Below, in pieces: positions 45,066-54,719 of a DNA stretch of 57,290 nt. The DNA is from Natronobacillus azotifigens (GTDB lineage: Bacteria > Bacillota > Bacilli > Bacillales > Amphibacillaceae). The stretch spans positions 1 to 57,290 of the forward strand of contig NZ_JAPRAT010000025.1 of the NCBI RefSeq assembly GCF_026805325.1, written 5' to 3'. The position numbers and the translations under genes were made by a program. Position 1 is the first letter of the stretch; the number at the start of each line of letters is the position of its first letter. The notes under the pieces were generated by a model. The model was not told where the DNA came from. It made no database searches and saw nothing but the letters and a program-made list of their open reading frames with translations.

Positions 45066-45096
45066 GAACAGCTTATTTTTCTTTGAATCAAAATGA

Positions 45097-45128
45097 AACA
45101 CCATCCCTAAATTGGAATGGTGCTTTTT
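45097..45128 (+). terminator. Terminator at the end of the island
   Basis: CACCATCC pairs with GGAATGGTG and is followed by CTTTTT; the last terminator for the plus-strand island genes. Confidence 0.75.
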
Positions 45129-45415
45129 GCATGATTTCATAAAAATTCATGCAACGAATCCGTTCAAAATATAAATGACTATTTATATCGTTCAACAATC
45201 AACGAACCCAGAAATAAAACAGCATTCTTTCATTAATTGTCTATTTCTGCTTTTATCAAAGACTTTTAAAGCTAATTTCATTAAAATAGCACTAAGTATA
45301 TGAACTGCAAAGAACAACATTAATCTAGGGAAAGCCGCATACAAATTTCATCATGCAAAACCTTTTTGATCTTCTGAATTTCCATCAAGCTATGGCAATA
45401 CTAAGGCAGGCATTA

Positions 45416-45600
45416 AATTTTATCCCGGAGCAACCCACCGTAAGACTCCCGATTTAATACAACGAGAATATTAAGTTGTTTAAGCGGGAGTAACGGACGC
45501 TAGCACCCCGAAGGCTTCAAAGGCTTTAGGTTCTTTCTTTAGGGCTAACAATCAGTGGGGGAATACCTAGAAACCTCACTGATGGAAGTTTTACTTTATA
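45416..45600 (+). repeat. Repeat family A, full-length copy 5, overlaps the ytvI-like stop codon
   Basis: Close to the 2137-2323 copy throughout: TTTATCCCGGAGCAACC, ACTCCCGATTT/AAGCGGGAGT stem, ACGCTAGCACCCCGAAGG, AACAATCAGTGGGGG and the end GGAAGTTTTACTTTATA. The final ATA at 45598-45600 overlaps the reverse-complement stop codon (45596-45598) of the gene on the other strand. Confidence 0.8.
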
Positions 45601-46696
45601 ATTTAACATTCCACTTGATGATTCCGGCTTCCTTAGCAGAAGTAAAAGCGATTACAAGAACAGGTCCGATAATAAATCCTAAAATCCCAATTAACTGAAG
45701 ACCTAAATACATAGCAATCAAAGTAGCTAATGGTGATAAACCGATCTGTTGTCCCATTACCTTTGGTTCAACTGTACGACGAATCGCTAATAAAACAATC
45801 GCTAAAACCGCTAACTGTGTTCCCATTAATATATTTCCAGTGATAAACATATACAGTGACCAAGGACCTAGAATTGCGATGGAACCAATAATTGGTACAA
45901 AGTCAATTAACCATATGATCAACGACATCCCTATCGCATACTCTGGAATAATCCATAACAAACCCAATAAGGTGACGGTAAAGATGAAAATGCTAACTAA
46001 AAATTGGGCTTTTAAAAAGCCGACTAAAACATATTTTAATCTCCCAGTCATAAACTGCACCTTTTCTGCAGTATGATCCGTGAAATTTTGATAAAATTTC
46101 GCTTTTAGAAATGGTAATTCTAACATGAATAAAAATAAGGCAATCAAATAAACAAGAAAACTTACGATATATTGAGGAATGGCTGTAAGAATCGTTGCGA
46201 CCATTCCAGCAACCCTCTCTACTTGGATATTATCAGTAATGACTTTGTCAATCGACTTAACCGCATCACTTATGCTTGCGTTTACCTGATTAACAAAGTC
46301 ATTTGGCAAGTCTTGCATAATGATTTCTAGATTGTTATTCCATTCAAGTAATTTATTGTTAATATGATTTATGTATGAAGGTGCGTTTTCGGCTAATAGC
46401 ACTAGCTGTTTAATAATCGTGGTCACAGCATAGGTACCTATAAAAGCGAGCAGTAAAAGAAATGTTAAATAAACAATAGTAACTGTTATTTTTCTATTTA
46501 GTTTAAATCGTTTTTTTATTGCACGAACAGCAGGGTTTAAAAACAATGCTGTGAAAAAAGCTAAAACTAATGGGACAGAGATTGGTAATATAAATAAACC
46601 GAATAATATCAATCCGATTATTAGAAAAATGTAAATCCAATGACGTGAAGTGAAATTTTTAAACAATGTACCTCGATAACTCCTTTCGAATCGCAC
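45596..46696 (-). CDS. AI-2E family membrane protein, YtvI-like
   Basis: A 366-residue membrane protein with seven to eight helices, of the AI-2E transporter/UPF0118 family. Signatures are the central IWLIDFVPIIGSIAILGPW block and VMGQQIGLSPLATLIAMYLGLQLIGILGFIIGP. Members include sporulation protein YtvI and sodium/proton antiporters. GTG 46696 has AAAGGA 9 bases ahead; TTG 46666, with GAGG ahead, is an alternative giving 356 residues. The stop codon is formed within a repeat-A element, so the last residues may differ from orthologues. Confidence 0.82.
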   Translation of the reverse strand: MRFERSYRGTLFKNFTSRHWIYIFLIIGLILFGLFILPISVPLVLAFFTALFLNPAVRAIKKRFKLNRKITVTIVYLTFLLLLAFIGTYAVTTIIKQLVLLAENAPSYINHINNKLLEWNNNLEIIMQDLPNDFVNQVNASISDAVKSIDKVITDNIQVERVAGMVATILTAIPQYIVSFLVYLIALFLFMLELPFLKAKFYQNFTDHTAEKVQFMTGRLKYVLVGFLKAQFLVSIFIFTVTLLGLLWIIPEYAIGMSLIIWLIDFVPIIGSIAILGPWSLYMFITGNILMGTQLAVLAIVLLAIRRTVEPKVMGQQIGLSPLATLIAMYLGLQLIGILGFIIGPVLVIAFTSAKEAGIIKWNVKL

Positions 46697-46896
46697 CAGT
46701 AAAAATCCTTTATAAGAAATATAGCACGTTAGAAGCGAATTGAATAGTTTGTTTTGTGTAATTTTGTTTAAATTTGATGAATAATCACAAATATATTTTT
46801 CAGGATTTTAGCGCAAGTTTTACGTGTAGCAGGTCATAATAATAATTGATGATATTTTATCATTGCATCATAAAATCATCATTAGGAGGATACAAA

Positions 46897-47325
46897 ATGA
46901 AAACGATTGAGCAAGTAATGACACCTGACGTAACTTCTTGTAAATTGGATGATACGTTAATTGATGTAGCGAAGCAAATGAGAACCCATGACATTGGATC
47001 TATTCCTGTCTGTCAACAAGACCAACATTTAGTTGGTATGATCACAGACCGCGATTTAGCAGTTCGCGGGTATGGAATGGATAAGCCTGGAACAACAAAA
47101 GTAAAAGAAGTAATGACAGATCATTTGGTTTCAGCAGAGCCGTCTATGTCTGTTCAGGAAGCAAGTGAATTAATGGCCGAACATCAAATCCGTCGGTTAC
47201 CGATTGTTCAAAATAACAAGTTAGTAGGAATCGTAGCACTAGGTGATTTAGCATTAGAAGATCAATCAAATTTAGCAGCAGGACATGCTTTAGAGGAGAT
47301 ATCAGAACCTCGCGAGTTACATTAA
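46897..47325 (+). CDS. CBS-domain protein, YhcV-like, at the ylbB position
   Basis: A 142-residue protein of two CBS domains: CBS1 about residues 8-65 (IGSIPVCQQDQHLVGMITDRDLAVRG) and CBS2 about 75-130 (HQIRRLPIVQNNKLVGIVALGDLA). Sequence is closer to YhcV than to YlbB, though the gene lies where ylbB stands in B. subtilis. It probably binds an adenine nucleotide; its target is unknown. AGGAGG at 46884-46889 selects ATG 46897 over the frame's earlier ATG. Confidence 0.85.
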   Translation: MKTIEQVMTPDVTSCKLDDTLIDVAKQMRTHDIGSIPVCQQDQHLVGMITDRDLAVRGYGMDKPGTTKVKEVMTDHLVSAEPSMSVQEASELMAEHQIRRLPIVQNNKLVGIVALGDLALEDQSNLAAGHALEEISEPRELH

Positions 47326-47333
47326 ATCTGATC

Positions 47334-47368
47334 GGGGAAGGGGGTGAGTGCACACCCTTCCCTTTTTA
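47334..47368 (+). terminator. Terminator of the CBS gene
   Basis: GGGAAGGGGGTG pairs with CACCCTTCCC around AGTGCA, followed by T5. Confidence 0.88.
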
Positions 47369-47527
47369 ATTTTCATGTAGGAAAGTATTATTCAATTGAC
47401 TTACCTTGTATGCTTTCTCCCAAACTTATTAAGCGTTTTTAGTGACACGATCCTATCTTCACGCATAGACTATCGTAACGAAGTAAAGTCTTTGTGCGTA
47501 AATGAATGGGAAGACGAGGTGAAGAAT

Positions 47528-48016
47528 GTGCCTAAAGATAACCTTCATCCAGAGTTGATAAAATTCAAAAAATTTGTGAAAGAACACCCCGGCCTTGTTG
47601 CTGAAGTTCGACAAGGAAAGCAAGAATGGCAGTATTATTTTGATCAATGGTCGAAGTTAGGGGAGACGGATCAATTTTGGGATGACTACCGTAAGGATGT
47701 CATCAGTAAGAATCATAAACAATCGAAAAGTGAAGAAGCGGAAAATAACGAAGATAATAGTAACAAACAAGCCTGGTATAAACAAATGGCTGATTTGGTT
47801 AATAAGATTGATTTGACTAACATGGAGGAACATGTTAATCAATTAGACAGTGCCTTTGCAAGTGTTCGCTCATTAATTGATCAATTTAAGTCTAGTGACG
47901 CACCAAATCAAGCATCACAGTCTAATCCTTCTCCTAACCAACAAGCTCAAACAAGACCGAATCAACAACCGAATTATCCGCAACATCCATATTATCAAAA
48001 CCGAACTTGGTTTTAG
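47528..48016 (+). CDS. ylbD: YlbD family spore coat protein
   Basis: A 162-residue protein. The N-terminal block LHPELIKFKKFVKEHPGLVAEVRQGKQEWQ is that of YlbD, annotated as a putative coat protein. The tail is rich in Gln, Asn, Pro and Tyr (residues 140-162), usual for coat proteins. The open frame starts far upstream at 47396, but GAGGTGA at 47516-47522 selects GTG 47528, where YlbD homology begins. ylbC and ylbE, its neighbours in B. subtilis, are absent. Confidence 0.8.
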   Translation: MPKDNLHPELIKFKKFVKEHPGLVAEVRQGKQEWQYYFDQWSKLGETDQFWDDYRKDVISKNHKQSKSEEAENNEDNSNKQAWYKQMADLVNKIDLTNMEEHVNQLDSAFASVRSLIDQFKSSDAPNQASQSNPSPNQQAQTRPNQQPNYPQHPYYQNRTWF

Positions 48017-48113
48017 AGTTAGTAGAAAAGCTGTTTGTTAATCAAACACTTTCGTAAGCTAGCTCTTTTTTTTTGTGTGCAATACTGGTATGATATTTCT
48101 AACGGAGGTGATC

Positions 48114-48557
48114 ATGTTGTTAGCTACAACAGAGATTGTTGCATTATTAGATCAAACAGATCGAATTGGTAATCTGATTAATCAATCAGAACAAATGGAT
48201 AGATATATACAAGCGAAAAAAAGACTTGAAAATGATAAAGAAGCTCAAGCACTAATCACTGCTTTTTATAATATGAAAGAACAATATGAAGAAGTGCAGC
48301 GCTTTGGTCGCTATCATCCAGATTTCAGTAAAGTCACAAAAGAGATCAGGGTATTAAAGCGTGAAGTTGATATGCATGAGGTAGTTGCTGCTTTTAAAGT
48401 TGCTGAACGTGACATTCAAATATTATTAGATGATATAAGTGAACGGATTGCCTTTAGTGTCAGTAAGCAAATAAAAGTTCCAAGAGATGGGGCGCTTTTT
48501 ACAGAAGGTGGTTGTGGCTGTGGCTCAGGTGGCGGCTGTGGTTGTAAAGCGTCATAA
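48114..48557 (+). CDS. ricF: RicF (YlbF), subunit of the Ric complex
   Basis: A 147-residue YlbF-family protein. RicA-RicF-RicT (YmcA-YlbF-YaaT) carries iron-sulfur clusters and stimulates RNase Y-dependent mRNA maturation as well as competence and sporulation. The body has the family segment EQYEEVQRFGRYHPDFSKV, and the C-terminus ends GGCGCGSGGGCGCKAS, a cysteine motif like that of B. subtilis RicF. GGAGGTG lies only 3 bases before ATG 48114; TTG 48117 next to it is an equal or better start. ricA and ricT are not in the window. Confidence 0.9.
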   Translation: MLLATTEIVALLDQTDRIGNLINQSEQMDRYIQAKKRLENDKEAQALITAFYNMKEQYEEVQRFGRYHPDFSKVTKEIRVLKREVDMHEVVAAFKVAERDIQILLDDISERIAFSVSKQIKVPRDGALFTEGGCGCGSGGGCGCKAS

Positions 48558-48604
48558 ATTAATGAATGTGAAGTAAAATCCCAAAAGTAAGTGAGGGTCT
48601 TCGA

Positions 48605-48880
48605 ATGCATAAGAAAAGACAAGGATTAATTGTTTGGTTTCAACACATGAAAAATGTGAAACAAATAAAACGATATGGTCATTTAATTGCAGTTTCTAGA
48701 AATGATCGTTATGCAGTAATCTATGTGGATCAAGAAGAAATTGAAGACAAAAGGATGAAGTTAGAGCGATTACCATTTGTCTCAAAAGTCGATCTATCCT
48801 ATAAACCATTTGTTAGAACAGAGTTTGAAAATGCAAAATTTGATAAAGCAAAAGAATATGACTATAAAATGGGGATTTAA
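48605..48880 (+). CDS. ylbG: UPF0298 family protein YlbG
   Basis: A 91-residue cytosolic protein of the YlbG/DUF2129 family, function unknown. The block GLIVWFQHMKNVKQIKRYGHLIAVSRNDRYAVIYVD and the later LPFVSKVDLSYKPFVRTEFEN are family features. GTGAGGGT precedes the ATG. As in B. subtilis it follows ylbF and precedes the structured RNA and rsmD. Confidence 0.9.
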   Translation: MHKKRQGLIVWFQHMKNVKQIKRYGHLIAVSRNDRYAVIYVDQEEIEDKRMKLERLPFVSKVDLSYKPFVRTEFENAKFDKAKEYDYKMGI

Positions 48881-48914
48881 TCAAGTGAAGATGTTTTCAA
48901 ATGATAAATGCTCT

Positions 48915-49045
48915 AAAAAACAAATTAGAAGGTATATTTTGTAAGAGGCTGATGGTGACAAGCTAAAGCAACCATCAGATCCTACTGTTATACTAAAATA
49001 ATTTTTGCATCTATGTTAATGATAGAATACCTAAAAATATCGTCA
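48915..49045 (+). repeat. Repeat family B, copy 2 (compact form)
   Basis: Shares TATATTTTGTAAGAGGCTGATGGTGACAAGC and ATCAGATCCTACTGTTATACTA...TACCTAAAAATATCG with 15884-16070. Here CTGATGGT and ACCATCAG pair as a hairpin with a short loop, so this is probably the ancestral form. Confidence 0.72.
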
Positions 49046-49075
49046 CAAATATAACTATTTAGACTTACCTATAGG

Positions 49076-49290
49076 GTAAAAAAAAGCCTGCAGAAAAACT
49101 GCAGGCCCTTTTTGATTCTATATTCGAGTGAATCAAAAAGGCAAAGGGAGAGGAGAAACCGGAAAGGACTTATGGGGAAACGTAAGTCTTTTCCGTCTTC
49201 AAGAAGTAACAACCACTTCAATAGTGACATTAGCTTCCTTATAAAATAGGAAAGCTGTCAAACAGTTACTTCACTAGCTTATTATAGACA
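49076..49290 (+). ncRNA. Structured RNA upstream of rsmD (ylbH leader-like)
   Basis: Four stems in series: GCCTGCAG/CTGCAGGC (49086-49106), TTTTTGATTC/GAATCAAAAA (49109-49139), CGGAAAGGACTTA/TAAGTCTTTTCCG (49160-49195), and GAAGTAAC/GTTACTTC (49203-49272) enclosing TGACATTAGCTTCC/GGAAAGCTGTCA. A purine-rich GGGAGAGGAGAAACCGG links them. The place between ylbG and ylbH(rsmD) is that of the ylbH leader motif described computationally in Bacillus. Orientation is not settled: the first stem has A8 before it, so on the minus strand it would be a good terminator with T8, and TATAAT occurs on the minus strand near 49285. Confidence 0.6.
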
Positions 49291-49608
49291 AGACAAAGTA
49301 TTCTATACATTAGAGTTGAAAAACCTTTGATATTAATAAAGGAAAAATTCAATAAGTGGATATTTTTATAGTTTCCTTATTGTTAGGCTTTTAGGGTGAT
49401 CTAAGGTCCGTACATTGCGTCACTGTAACTTTTATGTTGCTTTGAAATGGCAGTCTTACGTAAGGTTGCATTGGATAAAAGTAACAAGGAGCTCTCGTGG
49501 TTACCTGCAAAATTAAATGATATTTGACCATGTTTGTTTGATAATATTCCTAGTTGAGTTTTTTTGTGGTAGGATTAAGTCGAATACATAAATTAAGAGG
49601 TGTCAGTG

Positions 49609-50682
<1,074 letters not shown>

Positions 50683-50760
50683 ACATTTTTAGGTTCATCG
50701 CAAAGCATCTATCCGAAATGTTTAGGCTTCAAATCCAATAGATTTGAAAAAACACAATCA

Positions 50761-51966
50761 TTATATTTTTTTTATTCGCCGATAAAGAATAATACTAGTT
50801 AAAAGTAAGGTGAAAATAGTAAGTATGGGTCCTAACTCGAGCATTTTTGTATATAAATTTACAAAGAAATTATGATTGCTTTCAGCGATGACTGGAAGAG
50901 ATATTGTGCTCATATGTTCGCTTCTTGTATAAAGGAAAGGATAGAGTGTGATCACTAACACAGTGGCAAAGCTGCCGTGTAACAATCTCGCCATAAAATA
51001 TGGGAGGAACCGAATGTCGGTTTCTGCTAAAATACTAGCCACTTGGGCTTGAACACTAAACCCATTAAATGCTAGCATAATACTCACAAGTATCGCTTGG
51101 GGTAACAATGTGTCAACGCCTGAATTTGCAATCAATTGTGCTCCTAACGTTATTTCAAATATTCCGGAGAAAAAGGGTAAGGCAAGCTCGTTAGGAAGAG
51201 AGAGTATAGAAAAAAGTATACCTATGATTTCACTAGCAAAATTCGCGATACCAATTTGAAATAACAGGGCAGAAAAGACAGAAAATATAATAATGAATCC
51301 ACCGATCATTAATAATGTCTGAACTGATTGAATAACAGCATCGCCAAATAATTTTCCAAATGGACGGTTATCCTTGATTCTCGTCTCGTGTAGTGCTTGA
51401 AAAGCTTTTGTTAGTGATTTTGATGATCGCTCCTGATGTCTATGCTCTTTAGGTTCACGTCGGTAAAAACGCATGCAGACCCCAACTAATGCATTACTGC
51501 TATAGTGGACAATCGCTAATAAAAATCCTAAAGATGCATCGTGGAAAAAGCCTACCGAAACAGCGGCGATGATGAATAATGGATTGGAAGCGTTTGTGAA
51601 GGATACGAGCCTTTCTGCTTCCACCCTAGTCAGTTGCTGCTCTTGTCTTAGACGAGCCGTTAATTTAGCTCCAGCAGGATAGCCGCTAGCCATTCCCATA
51701 GCCCAAACAAAACTTCCAACTCCAGGGACATTAAAGACGGGGCGCATAATCGGTTCGAACAGAACGCCGATAAAACGAACAACTCCAAAACCAATTAATA
51801 ACTCAGCCGTGATGAAAAATGGTAATAATGATGGAAAGACAGTCCCCCACCAAATATTAACCCCTCGCAAACTAGCTTCAAGTGTTTGTGTTGGGAAAAT
51901 AATGAGGTTGGAAGCGATGATTATAGCAAAGCCAGCTAAAACGAATGATTTTATCTTTGATTTCAA
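50761..51966 (-). CDS. ylbJ: Sporulation membrane protein YlbJ (SpoVV)
   Basis: A 401-residue membrane protein with eight to ten helices and nucleoside-recognition (Gate) domains; YlbJ of B. subtilis (renamed SpoVV) is required to pass dipicolinic acid across the outer forespore membrane. Features are VFPSLLPFFITAELLIGFGVVRF, GVGSFVWAMGMASGYPAGAKLTARLR and FTNASNPLFIIAAVSVGFF. TTG 51966 with GGGGGGA ahead is the likely start; TTG 51981 lies in the same frame. It is the only minus-strand gene between coaD and ylbL. Confidence 0.9.
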   Translation of the reverse strand: MKSKIKSFVLAGFAIIIASNLIIFPTQTLEASLRGVNIWWGTVFPSLLPFFITAELLIGFGVVRFIGVLFEPIMRPVFNVPGVGSFVWAMGMASGYPAGAKLTARLRQEQQLTRVEAERLVSFTNASNPLFIIAAVSVGFFHDASLGFLLAIVHYSSNALVGVCMRFYRREPKEHRHQERSSKSLTKAFQALHETRIKDNRPFGKLFGDAVIQSVQTLLMIGGFIIIFSVFSALLFQIGIANFASEIIGILFSILSLPNELALPFFSGIFEITLGAQLIANSGVDTLLPQAILVSIMLAFNGFSVQAQVASILAETDIRFLPYFMARLLHGSFATVLVITLYPFLYTRSEHMSTISLPVIAESNHNFFVNLYTKMLELGPILTIFTLLLTSIILYRRIKKI

Positions 51967-52286
51967 ACGGAATCCCCCCAAGTAACGGATAAGAAGCGTA
52001 AATTGCTATACTTATCTTCAATATGGTAGTAAAATTAATTTAGTTTCTTATGGCCAAGCTATATATAACTATACGCAAGTATCTGTTTTTTTTATGCTTA
52101 GAATTTATATTTTCCTGTTTGAAAGTTACGAGATGTTCAATAAGGAGCACTGTAGTTCGTCCACTTGGACTTAGAAATTGCCCCTTAACAAAATTTTTAA
52201 GAAAATAATCTTAAGAATAAAATAAGTATGGTAAATCTTTGCCTAACATAAAATGAAACAACTGATTTTTTTGAAAGGGGTAAAAT
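51967..52286. other. 320-bp region between ylbJ and ylbL
   Basis: AT-rich divergent promoter region. It contains a dyad at about 52139-52188 (TAAGGAGCA with TGCCCCTTA around a GTCCACTTGGAC palindrome) of unknown role. No gene seen. Confidence 0.5.
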
Positions 52287-53303
52287 ATGTTACAGAATAA
52301 AAAGAGAATTGCAGCTTTTTTCGTCCTGATCGCTATATTTATATTTACGATAACATTTCCACTACCATATTATATTTATAAACCAGGTACTGCTGATCCT
52401 TTAGATCCAGTTGTTAATATTGATGGTAGATATGATAGTGTTGGTGAGTTGCACCTTGTAACAGTAAGAGGGGGGCGCGCAACGCCATTACAATATTTAT
52501 TAGGGGCGATTAGGCCGTATCATGATATTGAACGTCTAGAAGAAGTTTTTCCAGAAGGATATAGTAGAGAGGAGTATTTGCAAGCCCAGTTACGTTTAAT
52601 GGAAAATTCCCAAGAGGCTTCTACAGTTGTAGCTTATCAAGCGGCTGAACAATCTATTGATATCACCTACCGAGGGGTGTATGTTGTTTCTGTCATACCA
52701 GGAATGCCGGCTGAAGAGGTATTAGAAATTGGTGATAAAATTATCGCGGTAGATAACCAAGAAGTAACCGATGCTGATAATTTAATTGAAATAGTGAATC
52801 AAAAAGAAGCTGGAGATCAAATTCTTCTTTCCATTGAACGAGAGGACGATCACCTCGATAAATACATTGAATTAATTGCTTTTCCTAACAATCCAGAACA
52901 AGTAGGGATTGGAATTCAATTGGTTACCAATCGTGAGGTTAACGTTGAACCCTCGATTGAATTTTCTAGCGGTAATATCGGTGGGCCTAGTGCAGGTCTC
53001 ATGTTAGCTCTAGAAATTTATGATCAGTTAACTGAGGAAGATGTAACTAGGGGGTATCAAATTGCTGGGACTGGTGAGGTAACCTATCAAGGGGATGTAT
53101 TGCGAATAGGTGGAGTTGATAAAAAAGTAGTTGCAGCGCATAATGCTGGGATGGATATATTCTTTGTGCCATTTGAGAACGATGCACCGAATTCAAATTA
53201 TCGATTGGCTCGAGAAACTGCAGAAGCGATTGGAACACCTATGGAAATTGTAGCCGTCGATACATTTGATGATGCACTTGATTACTTAGCTAGTTTAGAG
53301 TGA
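52287..53303 (+). CDS. ylbL: YlbL (DdcP) Lon-like membrane protease with PDZ domain
   Basis: A 338-residue protease anchored by helix 9-27. A PDZ domain spans about 130-200 (YVVSVIPGMPAEEVLEIGDKI) and a Lon-type S16 domain follows, with Ser235 in GGPSAGLML and Lys280 in GGVDKKV as the catalytic dyad. In B. subtilis it degrades the cell-division inhibitor YneA in recovery from DNA damage. GAAAGGGG lies ahead of the ATG. The next gene converges on it through a shared terminator; ylbK is absent. Confidence 0.93.
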   Translation: MLQNKKRIAAFFVLIAIFIFTITFPLPYYIYKPGTADPLDPVVNIDGRYDSVGELHLVTVRGGRATPLQYLLGAIRPYHDIERLEEVFPEGYSREEYLQAQLRLMENSQEASTVVAYQAAEQSIDITYRGVYVVSVIPGMPAEEVLEIGDKIIAVDNQEVTDADNLIEIVNQKEAGDQILLSIEREDDHLDKYIELIAFPNNPEQVGIGIQLVTNREVNVEPSIEFSSGNIGGPSAGLMLALEIYDQLTEEDVTRGYQIAGTGEVTYQGDVLRIGGVDKKVVAAHNAGMDIFFVPFENDAPNSNYRLARETAEAIGTPMEIVAVDTFDDALDYLASLE

Positions 53304-53316
53304 AAAATATATACCA

Positions 53317-53357
53317 AAAGTAGCGGCATGGCTAACAATAGCTATGCCGCTACTTCT
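53317..53357. terminator. Bidirectional terminator between ylbL and tmcAL
   Basis: AAGTAGCGGCATGGCTA pairs with TAGCTATGCCGCTACTT. A-rich left and T-rich right flanks serve both convergent genes; the tmcAL stop lies at its right edge. Confidence 0.85.
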
Positions 53358-54583
53358 TACCTTGATTTTTTATAATAAGGAGCGGAGAATTCCTGAGCTC
53401 GTAATTTTTGACGCTTATCAAGCGCTATCGGTAAATAATAAACATCGGTTGCTCTCTCGTCTAATTTCATTAAGTCAGGTAATTCTTTTCGCAGTTGTGT
53501 GTATACCGGTGCACTACGGATTTTTTTGGTATGATTTAAGTAGCGTTTTCCTTGTTCACTCATTCCTAGTAGACGCATACAAACAATGGATTCTTGCTGG
53601 TGGAGCCTGCTTATCGTATCTTTGGAAGTATTAGTAAGTAAGTGAACAAACATGCGTTGTAATCGTGTATACGTGTATCGTTTCGATTTTAATAGATCGA
53701 TCCATTCTGTAAAAGACCTTGCTTTATGCGCGCTTTGGATAAGTGCGTATTCTAAACCCTCATCAACTCCTTGAATCTGGGCTAACTCCTCTTTTGACTC
53801 CGTTAAGACACGAAATTGCAAGAAAGGGAAATAAGCCTCCCAAGAATGCCATATTCCTGCACTCTTTTTGTAGGATTCCAAGTATTGATGAGAATTGATT
53901 GGTAATGCTAAGTTGGTAGGGGCGGAGAGTTTGTTTTGCTCTTTTATTGTCTTTCGTATGCTAGTAGCACTAGCGATAGGAGTAGTTAATGTTTCATCAT
54001 GATAGTCACTTTGTTTTCTAGCGATTGTGTCTATCTTGATGGATGAATTAGTCTCTGCAATCGCCTTTAAATAACTAAAACCTAATATATTATTCGGTTT
54101 GGTTAAATCCACCATATCTGTTTCTTTATCAACGCTAATTAACTCAAAGGCTTGTTGATTAGCTTTTGGAAAAGACAAACCTTCTGCTAACTTCTTTTTA
54201 AGTTGTGTGTTAAATGTACCTTTATTTTGCATGTATGTATGAAAAAGTGATTGGAAAGAATCAATTTCCCCTGCTTCACTTCCAAATATTAGATAATCGA
54301 CTGTTAATTCATTTAGTATTTTTACTGCTCCGAGACTGAACAGATCACTATGTTGTACAGCGTATAAATAAGGAAGCTCAATAACAAGATCAACACCTTG
54401 ATCGATAGCCATTTTTGCGCGATGAAATTTATCCACTAACGCTGGTTCTCCGCGTTGAAGGAAATTTCCACTCATACAGGCTATTAAACAGTCTGCATTG
54501 GTCTTTACCTTTGCCTGTTCTAAATGATGAAGATGTCCGTTATGAAATGGATTATACTCTACAATAAGCCCTGTTGCTTTCAT
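53357..54583 (-). CDS. tmcAL: tRNA(Met) cytidine acetate ligase TmcAL (YlbM)
   Basis: ATP-dependent enzyme that makes N4-acetylcytidine at C34 of elongator tRNA-Met with acetate. The 408-residue protein has the nucleotidyltransferase motif GLIVEYNPFHNGHLHHL at its start, DLVIELPYLYAVQHSDLF and FGSEAGEIDSF. AAAGGAGGGGC selects ATG 54583, though the frame is open to 54676. TTGTCC-16-TATGAT upstream on the minus strand may be its promoter. Confidence 0.93.
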   Translation of the reverse strand: MKATGLIVEYNPFHNGHLHHLEQAKVKTNADCLIACMSGNFLQRGEPALVDKFHRAKMAIDQGVDLVIELPYLYAVQHSDLFSLGAVKILNELTVDYLIFGSEAGEIDSFQSLFHTYMQNKGTFNTQLKKKLAEGLSFPKANQQAFELISVDKETDMVDLTKPNNILGFSYLKAIAETNSSIKIDTIARKQSDYHDETLTTPIASATSIRKTIKEQNKLSAPTNLALPINSHQYLESYKKSAGIWHSWEAYFPFLQFRVLTESKEELAQIQGVDEGLEYALIQSAHKARSFTEWIDLLKSKRYTYTRLQRMFVHLLTNTSKDTISRLHQQESIVCMRLLGMSEQGKRYLNHTKKIRSAPVYTQLRKELPDLMKLDERATDVYYLPIALDKRQKLRAQEFSAPYYKKSR

Positions 54584-54664
54584 AATTGCCCCTCCTTTTG
54601 TTAGTATTGTATCATAAAAGGATTCATAATAAGGACAATCAATCATACCTGTAAAGAAAAAATA

Positions 54665-54693
54665 TTGACAAATCAAGTTATACCTTTTACAAT
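54665..54693 (+). promoter_or_regulatory. sigma-A promoter of ylbN-rpmF
   Basis: TTGACA (perfect), a 17-base spacer and TACAAT, 26 bases before the ylbN start. One of the best promoters in the window. Confidence 0.8.
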
Positions 54694-54719
54694 AAACTTT
54701 GTGCTTTGAGGTGATAGAA

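Larger units (their letters stand above)
44926..45595. other. 670-bp region at the island's right edge
   Basis: Consists of a repeat-C copy, a terminator, about 290 bp without a supported gene (a 42-codon minus-strand frame at 45192-45320 has no ribosome site) and a complete repeat-A copy. Confidence 0.6.
48881..49608. other. 728-bp region between ylbG and rsmD
   Basis: Holds repeat B (48915-49045) and the structured RNA (49076-49290). From 49291 to 49608 there are a TTTCCTTATT inverted repeat (near 49336-49385) and an imperfect ATAAAAGT inverted repeat (49421-49484), but no gene. Confidence 0.6.

Noticed and set aside
45192..45320. 42-codon minus-strand frame with hydrophobic start, between terminator and repeat A
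   Set aside because: No ribosome site and no recognisable family; could be a gene relic, but cannot be supported.
49082..49235. Minus-strand frame of about 50 codons through the structured RNA before rsmD
   Set aside because: Reads through several strong stems and the terminator-like hairpin; composition does not look coding.
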